NCBI GenBank assembly: GCA_036159515.1
Contig: JAYYEV010000039.1
Coordinates: forward strand, 1 to 12,708
Reading direction: 5' to 3'
Source of the DNA: GCA-002727735 sp036159515
Lineage (GTDB): Bacteria; Bacteroidota; Bacteroidia; Flavobacteriales_D; Parvicellaceae
Length of the DNA: 12,708 bases
Both the position numbers and the translations under genes were made by a program. Shown one piece after another: positions 1-6,134 of the stretch (the first letter of the stretch is position 1; every line of letters begins with the position of its first letter). A model generated the notes under the pieces. The model saw nothing but the letters and a program-made list of their open reading frames with translations. It did not search any database and had not been told where the DNA came from.

Positions 1-473
1 GGAGAACGTGAATATAAGTTTACACCTTTATTAAGTAATTCAGTGATCTCCCTTGATATTTTCTCAATTTTATCTACTTCATGGGATTCAATTAATATGC
101 TCTGTTTTAACTCATACCCTGTAAATTCATCACCGATGTACTTCCCGTCGACAGAGTAATTTCGTTTAGATTGTGCCCTTGTCTTTACAGCTGTAAAAAC
201 TAAATTTTCTTCCTTCACGCCTTTTGAAAGCAGGTAGCGTTTTATCATTTCCTTGTCCCCTTCCAGGTTAGCATATCCCATTTTTAACTCCTTGTTTTCA
301 ACTCCAAAACTTCCTTCCCATACAATCAGATCGGACGAAAAATCTTTTTCTCCAAGTCCAGTGACTTGAATTTTACCGTTTTGTTTATTTCTATTTACGT
401 AGGCATTTCCTAAAAAAATGGAAGCCAAAACAATGGCCAACCCAAATATAACAGCAGTAGAATTTGATTTCAT
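1..473 (-). CDS. SIMPL domain (DUF541) protein, partial, C-terminus off left edge
   Basis: The reading frame starts at an ATG (471-473) and is open to the left edge, giving 157 visible residues; family members are usually about 220-240 residues, so roughly a third is missing. Residues 6-25 form a hydrophobic segment that would be an uncleaved membrane anchor or signal peptide, so the rest probably faces the periplasm. From about residue 35 the sequence (IQVTGLGEKDFSSDLIVW) matches the opening strand of SIMPL/DUF541 proteins, and the stretch KRYLLSKGVKEENL fits the helix that follows. The biochemical role of SIMPL proteins is poorly defined; some are linked to the cell envelope or stress. The gene lies 19 bases downstream of the methyltransferase stop on the same strand, so the two are probably co-transcribed. 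Domain assignment is from sequence pattern; no function is inferred. Confidence 0.8.
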   Translation of the reverse strand, partial: MKSNSTAVIFGLAIVLASIFLGNAYVNRNKQNGKIQVTGLGEKDFSSDLIVWEGSFGVENKELKMGYANLEGDKEMIKRYLLSKGVKEENLVFTAVKTRAQSKRNYSVDGKYIGDEFTGYELKQSILIESHEVDKIEKISREITELLNKGVNLYSRS

Positions 474-492
474 TTCAATTATTTTTTGGAAT

Positions 493-1296
493 CTAGTTAT
501 TTAATTCAGCTTTTATGGCAAAAACCATGGGTAATTTATCTCCGTGGTGTTTTATTTGATATCTTTCTTCATCTATCCTAATGCAATTATGAAAGCAATT
601 GTAGGGTGAATATGCATATTCATTAAATTTTTTCAATCTGATATTATGATTTAATAAATTATTAAAAACATCACTTAAGCTGTGATTCCACATGACATAC
701 TTCTCATTGATATTCGCATTTCTATTGGCATAAGTGCCGCTTTCTTGTTCTTCGATGGGCCCTGTGTTAAAATATGAGTAAGCTACTTCTTTAATTTCAT
801 CATCAAACATCCAAATAGCTGGATGGAATTCAACCATAATGAATTCTCCATTAGGTTTTAAAAAACGACTAATTATTTTCGCCCATCTGTCTAAGTCTGG
901 AAGCCAACCTATTACTCCATAGCTTGTAAAAATGAGGTCGAATTGTTGATTTAAATGATTTTCAAGATCATAGATATTGCAACATACAAATTTGGTGTCA
1001 AGATCTAGTTTGTTCGAAAATTCTTTTGCCTTTTGAATAGCAGATGCTGAAAAATCAACAGCTGTTACGTGAGCGCCCATTCTTGAAAGTGACATGGAAT
1101 CTTGCCCAAAGTGACATTGTAGGTGAAGAATAGATTTTCCTTCTACATTTTCTAGCAGCTTTAACTCAATGTGTTTTAATGTGTTTCTCCCTTCTAGAAA
1201 TCCAATTTGGTCATAAAAGGGAGAATCAATATGAATAGGAGTTCTCCTGTCCCAAGATTTTTGGTTAAGTTCAAAGCTTTTTTGGTGATCTTTCAT
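493..1296 (-). CDS. class I SAM-dependent methyltransferase
   Basis: A 267-residue protein with a Rossmann-type methyltransferase core. Motif I is at residues 55-66 (SILHLQCHFGQD), a variant in which the usual glycine-rich loop reads HLQCHFGQ; this form is common in a family of Bacteroidota methyltransferases. The acidic residue at the end of strand 2 is D81 (VTAVDFSASAI). The motif QFDLIFTSYGVIGWLPDL follows near residue 117, then FLKPNGEFIMVEFHP near residue 145. The C-terminal 100 residues are rich in aromatic residues and probably hold the substrate-binding part. The methyl acceptor cannot be read from the sequence; a small molecule is likelier than RNA, DNA or protein, because no accessory binding domain is present. 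It starts at an ATG without a visible Shine-Dalgarno sequence. The SIMPL gene follows on the same strand after 19 bases. Confidence 0.85.
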   Translation of the reverse strand: MKDHQKSFELNQKSWDRRTPIHIDSPFYDQIGFLEGRNTLKHIELKLLENVEGKSILHLQCHFGQDSMSLSRMGAHVTAVDFSASAIQKAKEFSNKLDLDTKFVCCNIYDLENHLNQQFDLIFTSYGVIGWLPDLDRWAKIISRFLKPNGEFIMVEFHPAIWMFDDEIKEVAYSYFNTGPIEEQESGTYANRNANINEKYVMWNHSLSDVFNNLLNHNIRLKKFNEYAYSPYNCFHNCIRIDEERYQIKHHGDKLPMVFAIKAELNN

Positions 1297-1429
1297 GATA
1301 TGAAATATGGATTATATCTTTATGAAGTTTATTAAAATTCCTTTTCATTAATAGTGTTGAAATAAGAACTTTTGACTTTAATTTAAGAATAAGTATTCAA
1401 TTTTCATTTGGTTATTCAGTTTTTATGAA

Positions 1430-1437
1430 TTCTTTTG
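1430..1437 (+). promoter_or_regulatory. candidate promoter -7 box for the zinc-ribbon/DUF4870 pair
   Basis: TTCTTTTG differs at one position from the Bacteroidota -7 consensus TAnnTTTG. A perfect -33 element TTTG lies at 1407-1410, 19 bases upstream, which is a normal spacing. Transcription would then start near 1443, about 20 bases before the ATG at 1462. The match is imperfect and the region is AT-rich, so chance is a real alternative. Confidence 0.3.
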
Positions 1438-1461
1438 CAGCTCAAATTTTCAATTATTCTT

Positions 1462-1833
1462 ATGACAGTTGTTGAAAAATTATGCCTAGAATGTAACCAG
1501 CCCCTATTTGGAAGAATAGATAAAAAGTTTTGTAATGATTATTGTCGAAATTCCTACAATAATAGAAGTAATAAAGTTGCTAACGATTATGTCAGAAAAG
1601 TAAATGTGATTTTAAGAAAAAACAGAAAAATAATAACCAGTTTGTTGAATGGAAAAGAAAAGGCTATAACCACCAAAGAAAAACTTTTACTTCGCGGATT
1701 TAACTTCAATTATTTTACTAACACTTACAAAACTAAACAAGATAGAGTGTACTATTTTGTGTATGAATTGGGTTATCTTTCATTGGAAAATGATCAATAT
1801 GCCCTTGTGGTAAAAAATGATTATGTTACATAA
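1462..1833 (+). CDS. small zinc-ribbon protein, conserved Bacteroidota family of unknown function
   Basis: A 123-residue basic protein. Four cysteines near the N-terminus, C8, C11, C24 and C28, are spaced CxxC-x12-CxxxC and followed by RNSYNN; this resembles short zinc ribbons of the DUF2116 type, so one zinc ion is probably bound. The middle is rich in Lys and Arg (KVNVILRKNRKI), compatible with nucleic-acid contact, and the C-terminal half (residues 75-120) has the aromatic pattern GFNFNYFTNTY...YYFVYELGYLSLEN, which I recognise as conserved in Bacteroidota hypothetical proteins. I chose the ATG at 1462. An in-frame TTG at 1435 would add nine hydrophobic residues, but it overlaps the candidate promoter box and would put the zinc motif further from the N-terminus than usual. 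DUF4870 follows after 20 bases. The function is unknown; nucleic-acid binding is an inference. Confidence 0.75.
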   Translation: MTVVEKLCLECNQPLFGRIDKKFCNDYCRNSYNNRSNKVANDYVRKVNVILRKNRKIITSLLNGKEKAITTKEKLLLRGFNFNYFTNTYKTKQDRVYYFVYELGYLSLENDQYALVVKNDYVT

Positions 1834-1853
1834 AATAGGTAGTTTTTCTTAAT

Positions 1854-2252
1854 ATGAGTAATCTTTATAAACATAATAATCCATGGGGAATGGAGTTAAA
1901 TCAATATTGCATGCTTATGCATTTGTCTCAGTTTTCTAATTTCTTTATTCCATTCGGTGGAATTGTAATTCCAATCGTTATGTGGTATGTAAATAAAGAT
2001 GAATATGTTGAGGTGGACCAGCACGGTAAGAGAATAATGAATTGGATTATTAGCAGTTTAATTTATACGCTAATTGCCATATCCATTTTTCTTTTTTCAA
2101 TTGCTACAGAAAGTTTTTTATTTATTTCTGTAGGTGTTCTATTGCTAGTTGCGTTAGTGGTTTGCTCTATTGTTTTTACCATTTTGGGCTCTACTAGGTC
2201 TTTTAAAGGGAAAATTTATAATTATCCTATGAGTATTAACTTTATAAAGTGA
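1854..2252 (+). CDS. DUF4870 (Tic20-like) membrane protein
   Basis: A 132-residue protein with three predicted membrane segments at about residues 28-46, 63-84 and 87-112. The N-terminal HLSQFSNFFIPFGGIVIPIVMW (residues 23-44) and the segment VDQHGKRIMNW (54-64) are the hallmark of DUF4870, a family related to Tic20. In typical members the second stretch reads DEHGKEALNFQ or similar, so W64 replaces the usual phenylalanine. Proteins of this family are small inner-membrane proteins with no settled function. The N-terminal 20 residues, including NPWGMELNQY, precede the domain and should be cytoplasmic. It lies 20 bases downstream of the zinc-ribbon gene and is probably co-transcribed with it. 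No convincing terminator hairpin is visible downstream. Confidence 0.82.
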   Translation: MSNLYKHNNPWGMELNQYCMLMHLSQFSNFFIPFGGIVIPIVMWYVNKDEYVEVDQHGKRIMNWIISSLIYTLIAISIFLFSIATESFLFISVGVLLLVALVVCSIVFTILGSTRSFKGKIYNYPMSINFIK

Positions 2253-2316
2253 TAAAGATTCTTATGGTAATATCTATATTTTTAAATTAGTTTTTTCACA
2301 GCTTCCTTCACTTTTT

Positions 2317-2324
2317 TAATTTTG
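2317..2324 (+). promoter_or_regulatory. candidate -7 box upstream of aroQ
   Basis: TAATTTTG is an exact match to the Bacteroidota -7 consensus TAnnTTTG. A TTTT at 2293-2296, 20 bases upstream, is one mismatch from the -33 TTTG. It lies in the 144-base gap between the DUF4870 gene and aroQ. Predicted transcription start is near 2331, leaving an untranslated leader of about 65 bases. I see no riboswitch-like fold in that leader, although this was judged by eye. Confidence 0.4.
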
Positions 2325-2396
2325 AAACATTAACTCAATTAATCAGGATATTATGTAAAATCAATATTTCCCTTTGGAAATACAACTTCTTATAGA

Positions 2397-2816
2397 ATGC
2401 AGATAATAATAATTAATGGCCCAAATTTAAATTTACTTGGTACTAGAGAGCCAGATACCTATGGTGATACTTCTTTTCAAATTTATTTTGAACAACTAAA
2501 AACGGTTTTCCCTACATTAGAAATACATTATTATCAGAGTAATATAGAGGGAGAAATTATAAATAAATTACATGAAGTGGGTTTTACTTACGATGGAATA
2601 GTTTTAAATGCAGGTGGATATACGCATACATCCGTAGCCATTAGCGATGCTATAGCTGCCATAGAAGTACCTGTTGTAGAAGTACATATAAGTAATGTAC
2701 ATGCTAGAGAAGATTATAGGCATCATTCATTATTAGCTAAAAATTGTAAAGGGATAGTTACGGGTTTTGGTTTAAAATCTTATGAGATGGCTGTAGATTC
2801 TTTCTTATCCAAGTAA
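2397..2816 (+). CDS. aroQ: type II 3-dehydroquinate dehydratase
   Basis: This enzyme converts 3-dehydroquinate to 3-dehydroshikimate, the third step of the shikimate pathway to aromatic amino acids. The 139-residue length is normal for the small dodecameric type II enzyme. Signature NGPNLNLLG starts at residue 7. Catalytic and binding residues can be placed by family alignment: R17 and Y22 in the flexible lid (TREPDTYG), N71 and H77 in LNAGGYTHTS, H97 in EVHISN, and R104 and R108 in HAREDYRHH. All are present, so the enzyme should be active. The gene starts at ATG without a Shine-Dalgarno sequence and is preceded by a candidate promoter at 2317-2324. Its last 12 bases overlap the end of maf on the opposite strand. 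No other shikimate gene lies nearby, so it is probably transcribed alone. Confidence 0.96.
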   Translation: MQIIIINGPNLNLLGTREPDTYGDTSFQIYFEQLKTVFPTLEIHYYQSNIEGEIINKLHEVGFTYDGIVLNAGGYTHTSVAISDAIAAIEVPVVEVHISNVHAREDYRHHSLLAKNCKGIVTGFGLKSYEMAVDSFLSK

Positions 2817-3398
2817 TGAGTTTAACTTCCTGTATAGTTTATGTAGGGGTAGTCCCATCACATTAAAGAAATCTCCTTCCATTTTTTTTATGCCTACAAA
2901 ACCTATCCAATCTTGAATGCCGTATGAACCTGCCTTGTCAAATGGTTGACAACGATTAATATAGTCCTTAATCTCTCGATTACTTAAAGAATAAAAGGTC
3001 ACTTTAGTTTCGTCATAAAAGGAGTAGATCTTTTTGTTGAAAATAATCGATACCCCAGTATGAACCAAATGTGAATTTCCTGAAAGGGATTTTAACATAT
3101 TGAAAGCGTCTTTTTCATCTTTTGGTTTGCCAAGGATTTCGTTATTTAATATAACGATAGTATCCGCTGTGATATAGATGTCATTAACTTTTACCTGATC
3201 TGCATAGAAGTTGGCTTTTTTTTCAGCAATATGTTTAGCGATGTCGTTTATTTTTAAAAGAGGTGAGAATTCTTCATTTATATCTGCACTTATAATTTTG
3301 AAGTCTTTAATAATATGAGACAATAGTTCACATCTTCTCGGCGACTTGGACGCTAAAACAACATTGTACTGGTTGATTTTTTCATGTAATAAGTTCAT
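2805..3398 (-). CDS. maf: Maf-family nucleoside triphosphate pyrophosphatase (YhdE-like)
   Basis: Maf proteins hydrolyse non-canonical or selected nucleoside triphosphates to the monophosphate and pyrophosphate, which cleans the nucleotide pool and has been linked to arrest of septum formation. The 197-residue form has the phosphate-binding LASKSPRR (residues 15-22), AEKKA (58-62), the catalytic Asp in ADT (D79), GKPKD (90-94), and DKAGSYGIQ (154-162). The YGIQ motif is typical of the YhdE subgroup acting on dTTP/UTP, rather than the YceF subgroup acting on m7GTP; this specificity is an inference. I chose the ATG at 3398 because it forms a 4-base ATGA overlap with the stop of the upstream prenyltransferase and has GAGG, the only good Shine-Dalgarno-like sequence in the window, 6 bases upstream. 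An in-frame GTG at 3422 would add eight residues. Last gene of the five-gene operon. Confidence 0.93.
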   Translation of the reverse strand: MNLLHEKINQYNVVLASKSPRRCELLSHIIKDFKIISADINEEFSPLLKINDIAKHIAEKKANFYADQVKVNDIYITADTIVILNNEILGKPKDEKDAFNMLKSLSGNSHLVHTGVSIIFNKKIYSFYDETKVTFYSLSNREIKDYINRCQPFDKAGSYGIQDWIGFVGIKKMEGDFFNVMGLPLHKLYRKLNSLLG

Positions 3399-4261
3399 GT
3401 TATTACCTCGTAATATAGCCACACAGTAGCAATTAAAAATTGAATTTTCACTAATTTACTTAGTTTATTAAAAGCAATTTTGCTGTTTGATTTAATGGAA
3501 TTTAAAATTAAAATTCCTGTGATAACTAATGTGGGAATAAAAAAACAAAGACTATTTACAGTTATAGGGGTTAAAAAACAGCTGTATATTAAAGTAAGAA
3601 ATGAAATAAAAAATACAGATATAATTAATGTTTTAGAAGTTTTTACACCAAATGCAACAGCTATTGTATTGGAATTTGTTTTTTGATCTCCTTGTAAATC
3701 CTCTACGTCCTTGATTAATTCCCTTGCTAACGTAAATAGCATACTGAAAATAACAAGTAATTCTGAATTGGAATCTTGTAAATTAAAATTGTTATTCCAT
3801 TGAAATCCTACAAGTAAAATATGCGGTATGTAAACCACAATTCCACAGAGAATGGCAACCGCTAGATTTCCTATTAGGGGTATGTGCTGTAAAAAAACAG
3901 AATAAAATAAAACAAGCATGTGACAATAGAACACAAGTTGTATCCAGGCCCCCGATAAATCTGAAATGAAAATGAAGAAAAACGATAATATAACATGAAT
4001 TATATAGGAAATGAGATAATGACTTTTAGAAAAATAAAATTGATTTTTCCCGTTAATGGCATCGCTGTTAAAATCAAAAAAATTATTGATAAGGTAACCT
4101 GATGCTGTAGTCAGAATAATGGAAATACTTAATAAAAATGTATTTAAATTTATTGTGAGAAAAAATGGTTTTGATTTAATCTGAAATAAGAGTCCCCAAA
4201 CAAGTAAAAAAAGTAAAATTAGATTTACAAATCGAATGGACTTTAAGTAATTTTTTACCAT
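3395..4261 (-). CDS. UbiA-family prenyltransferase
   Basis: A 288-residue integral membrane protein with about eight to nine hydrophobic segments, as expected for UbiA enzymes, which move an isoprenoid chain from its diphosphate to an acceptor. The two metal-binding Asp-rich motifs are visible: NNFFDFNSD at residues 59-67 (D63, D67; the usual NDxxDxxxD begins NN here) and DVEDLQGD at residues 185-192 (D185, D188, D192), preceded by R180. Bacteroidota homologues are commonly labelled geranylgeranylglycerol-phosphate geranylgeranyltransferase by similarity to the archaeal lipid enzyme. The window carries no GGGP synthase, so the acceptor here could equally be a quinone precursor or another lipid. 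The start overlaps the stop of the KdsC-like gene by 7 bases, and the stop overlaps the maf start by 4, so translation is probably coupled. Family certain, substrate not. Confidence 0.88.
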   Translation of the reverse strand: MVKNYLKSIRFVNLILLFLLVWGLLFQIKSKPFFLTINLNTFLLSISIILTTASGYLINNFFDFNSDAINGKNQFYFSKSHYLISYIIHVILSFFFIFISDLSGAWIQLVFYCHMLVLFYSVFLQHIPLIGNLAVAILCGIVVYIPHILLVGFQWNNNFNLQDSNSELLVIFSMLFTLARELIKDVEDLQGDQKTNSNTIAVAFGVKTSKTLIISVFFISFLTLIYSCFLTPITVNSLCFFIPTLVITGILILNSIKSNSKIAFNKLSKLVKIQFLIATVWLYYEVIT

Positions 4262-4773
4262 TTGTGTGCGTCTTCATCCATCCATTTTCCCTGAACTCGG
4301 AGAACTTGTTCTATTACATCTCTTACAGCTCCTTTTCCGCCATCTATATGAGAAATGTAGTCACAAGTTTCTCTAATTTCAACTGCTGAATCTCGAGGAC
4401 AAGTAGAAATGCCTACCGTATTTAGGCATTCAAAATCGGGTATATCATCACCCATATATAATACATTTTTTGGGTCAATTTTTTTTTGATCTAAGTAGGA
4501 TCTTAAAATAGGTAGCTTATGATGTGCAGAAAGAAATACATCTTGAATTCCAAGTCCTTCAAGCCTTTTCTTTACCATGTTAGAATTACCTCCTGTGATA
4601 ATTACAATATTAAATCCTTTCTTAATGGCATGTTGTAGTGCATATCCGTCTTTAGTGTGCATGGTTCTAACCATCTCACCACTGCTTTCAAGAATAATGG
4701 AGCCATCTGTTAAAACTCCATCAACGTCAAAGGCAAAAGTAGTTATATGGGAAAGTCTTTGTTTATAACTCAT
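4255..4773 (-). CDS. KdsC-like HAD phosphatase (putative KDO 8-phosphate phosphatase)
   Basis: A 172-residue C0-type HAD phosphatase, a family with no cap domain that works as a tetramer. HAD motif I is FDVDGVLTDG with nucleophile D16 and general acid D18; motif II is T60 in IITGG; K86 is the likely motif III lysine; motif IV is GDDIPD with D109 and D110. Length and the late sequence HIDGGKGAVRDVIEQVL match KdsC, which removes phosphate from KDO 8-phosphate in lipopolysaccharide core synthesis. The motif II arginine common in proteobacterial KdsC (ITGR) is a glycine here, as in other Bacteroidota homologues I know. No kdsA or kdsB is adjacent, so a different sugar phosphate is possible. It overlaps the upstream DUF2520 gene by 11 bases and the downstream UbiA gene by 7. 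The symbol kdsC is withheld because substrate is unproven. Confidence 0.88.
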   Translation of the reverse strand: MSYKQRLSHITTFAFDVDGVLTDGSIILESSGEMVRTMHTKDGYALQHAIKKGFNIVIITGGNSNMVKKRLEGLGIQDVFLSAHHKLPILRSYLDQKKIDPKNVLYMGDDIPDFECLNTVGISTCPRDSAVEIRETCDYISHIDGGKGAVRDVIEQVLRVQGKWMDEDAHKW

Positions 4774-5554
4774 GGTGGTGTTTTTGAATGATTTGACGAG
4801 TGAAAAGATCGTAAATTTCTTTTAATTCATGCTCATTTTTGAGCATGCTTAACTGTTTTTCAATGAGTTTTCTATCCTTTCTGACTGCTGGTCCAGTTTG
4901 TAAAATAAACGGATTTTCTTTAGTTACATTTTCAATAGATAGATCTATTAAGTGTCTTAATTGACTATAATCAATATTGTTTTTATGGCAATGCGTTTTT
5001 ACTAAGCTAAGTAGATGATAAGTGAAATTATTAGATACAACTGCGGCTATATGCAATTGTTTTCTTTTATCAGAATTTGCATATTCATAAGAAAAGTCAG
5101 CCTTTTTACAAAGTTTAGATATTTTTAGGTAGTCATTTTCTTGGGCGGATTCTATATAGAATTGAACATTTTTCCAATTTACGTCTTTTGTTTTGGAAAT
5201 AGTTTGAAGTGGATAAAGGCAGCACCATCTTTTTGTTATTTTTTCAAATTTTACCGATTCAAAACTACCTGAAGTATGTATCATTAGTTTATCTCTATAT
5301 GGAAATGTTGCTATTACATTTTCATATTGATCATCGCTAACTGCAATTAAATAAGCATCACTTTCTGATGGGAGATTGCGTATTTGATCAATATGAATAC
5401 TATTTATATCATCAAGGAACTTTGCTGACACATTTGATCCCGAATTTACAATAGCATCAATTTCATATCCCTTTAAGTAAAGCTGCTTGCAAAGTTGGGA
5501 ACCCACATTCCCTGCTCCGATAACGGTAATATTCTCAATAGGTGAATCCACCAT
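4763..5554 (-). CDS. Rossmann-like and DUF2520 domain oxidoreductase-like protein
   Basis: A 263-residue protein in two parts. Residues 8-110 form a Rossmann fold with the dinucleotide motif GAGNVG (13-18) and a strand-loop IAVSDDQ (70-76), followed by HTSGS (93-97), a pattern shared with 6-phosphogluconate and F420-dependent dehydrogenase relatives. The C-terminal half is DUF2520, with YPLQT (114-118), LHIAAVVSNNF (167-177) and QTGPAVRKD (219-227) as conserved patches; the helical C-terminal domain is probably the dimer and substrate-binding unit. NAD(P) binding is likely, but the reaction is unknown. The gene sits 8 bases after the HEAT-like gene and overlaps the KdsC-like gene by 11 bases; the same neighbour relation is common in Flavobacteriia, which suggests a shared pathway. 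A link to envelope sugar or lipid synthesis is inference from context. Confidence 0.88.
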   Translation of the reverse strand: MVDSPIENITVIGAGNVGSQLCKQLYLKGYEIDAIVNSGSNVSAKFLDDINSIHIDQIRNLPSESDAYLIAVSDDQYENVIATFPYRDKLMIHTSGSFESVKFEKITKRWCCLYPLQTISKTKDVNWKNVQFYIESAQENDYLKISKLCKKADFSYEYANSDKRKQLHIAAVVSNNFTYHLLSLVKTHCHKNNIDYSQLRHLIDLSIENVTKENPFILQTGPAVRKDRKLIEKQLSMLKNEHELKEIYDLFTRQIIQKHHHEL

Positions 5555-5562
5555 AAATGATC

Positions 5563-6078
5563 TTACATTTCTTGAATAAAGTGATACATAGAATTTAATA
5601 ATTCTTTTTTATCTCCATCGGGTAACTCATAAAGTTGTTCCTGTAATAAAGTCGAAGCTTGGAAAATATCTTCTTCTGAAAATGGACCTTCTAAGTTTTC
5701 AATCACAGTTAATGCTTCTAAAATTACCATATAGTCCCCATTACAAGCTGCCTGTGTTATTTCTTTTAAATAATCACCCACATCTATACCTGAGCTCCAA
5801 ATTGAAAAAAGAATAAGCTCTTTTACCTCATTCCGATCATCTTCTAAATAGGGTAGAAGGTAATTAATAGATTGATCATTTTTAAGCTCAGAAAAAATAC
5901 CCTTAACTTCTTCTTTAATCTGTTTATCTTTAGAATTGGTATATAAGTTAACTAATGGGTCAATCAAGGATTCATCTCCTTTAGCTCTAGTTTTTTCTAA
6001 TGCCTTTTGAATAATAGAAAGATCCTCACTATTTAAATCTTTAGCTATCTGCTTAATTACTTTTGTTTGACTATTCAT
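5563..6078 (-). CDS. HEAT-like repeat protein, conserved in Bacteroidota
   Basis: A 171-residue, acidic, all-helical soluble protein without signal peptide. Its N-terminal 90 residues show paired helices with the HEAT rhythm, for example SLIDPLVNLYTNSKDKQIKE then INYLLPYLEDDRNEVKEL, about 37 residues apart. The following stretch, IWSSGIDVGDYLKEITQ (residues 93-109) and ILEALTVIENLEGPF, is strongly conserved in Bacteroidota homologues and probably forms the functional surface. HEAT proteins act as protein-binding scaffolds, so a partner among the operon products is possible but unproven. It is the first gene of the five-gene operon; the next gene begins 8 bases after its stop. Its ATG lies 19 bases downstream of an exact -7 promoter box. 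Confidence 0.8.
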   Translation of the reverse strand: MNSQTKVIKQIAKDLNSEDLSIIQKALEKTRAKGDESLIDPLVNLYTNSKDKQIKEEVKGIFSELKNDQSINYLLPYLEDDRNEVKELILFSIWSSGIDVGDYLKEITQAACNGDYMVILEALTVIENLEGPFSEEDIFQASTLLQEQLYELPDGDKKELLNSMYHFIQEM

Positions 6079-6097
6079 TCCTTATTATAATTGATTG

Positions 6098-6105
6098 CAA
6101 AAGTA
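6098..6105 (-). promoter_or_regulatory. candidate -7 box of the HEAT-DUF2520-KdsC-UbiA-Maf operon
   Basis: Read on the minus strand this is TACTTTTG, an exact match to the Bacteroidota -7 consensus TAnnTTTG, in the only gap (56 bases) upstream of the operon. Transcription would start near 6092, giving a leader of about 13 bases. No good -33 TTTG is present at the expected distance; that stretch reads AACGT within the hairpin at 6115-6131. The match is therefore partial but well placed. Confidence 0.45.
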
Positions 6106-6114
6106 AAATTTTAT

Positions 6115-6131
6115 AAAAACCTGACGTTTTT
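6115..6131 (-). terminator. weak hairpin after the yggS gene, possible terminator
   Basis: On the minus strand a perfect 6-base inverted repeat, AAAAAC and GTTTTT, encloses the 5-base loop GTCAG, four bases after the yggS stop codon. The descending arm supplies a T-run, as in an intrinsic terminator. Only one G-C pair is present, so the hairpin would be unstable, and termination is uncertain. It could equally be part of the -33 region of the operon promoter that follows. Confidence 0.3.
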
Positions 6132-6134
6132 AAT

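Noticed and set aside
1297..1461. Possible small gene or RNA in the divergent gap before the zinc-ribbon gene
   Set aside because: No frame of useful length, no tRNA-like or strong hairpin structure; apart from a weak promoter candidate nothing is visible.
2253..2396. Possible small RNA, riboswitch or terminator in the gap before aroQ
   Set aside because: I see only short AT-rich self-complementarity and no stable stem; beyond the candidate promoter the gap shows nothing I can name.
3399..3422. Longer Maf start at GTG 3422
   Set aside because: The ATG at 3398 gives a stop-start overlap with the upstream gene, has a GAGG sequence before it, and places LASKSPRR at the usual distance from the N-terminus.
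3480..3686. Open frame of 68 codons on the plus strand
   Set aside because: It is antisense to the UbiA-like gene, whose membrane segments and second Asp-rich motif are read from the other strand.
4577..4768. Open frame of 63 codons on the plus strand
   Set aside because: It is antisense to the KdsC-like gene across HAD motifs I and II, and shows no features of its own.
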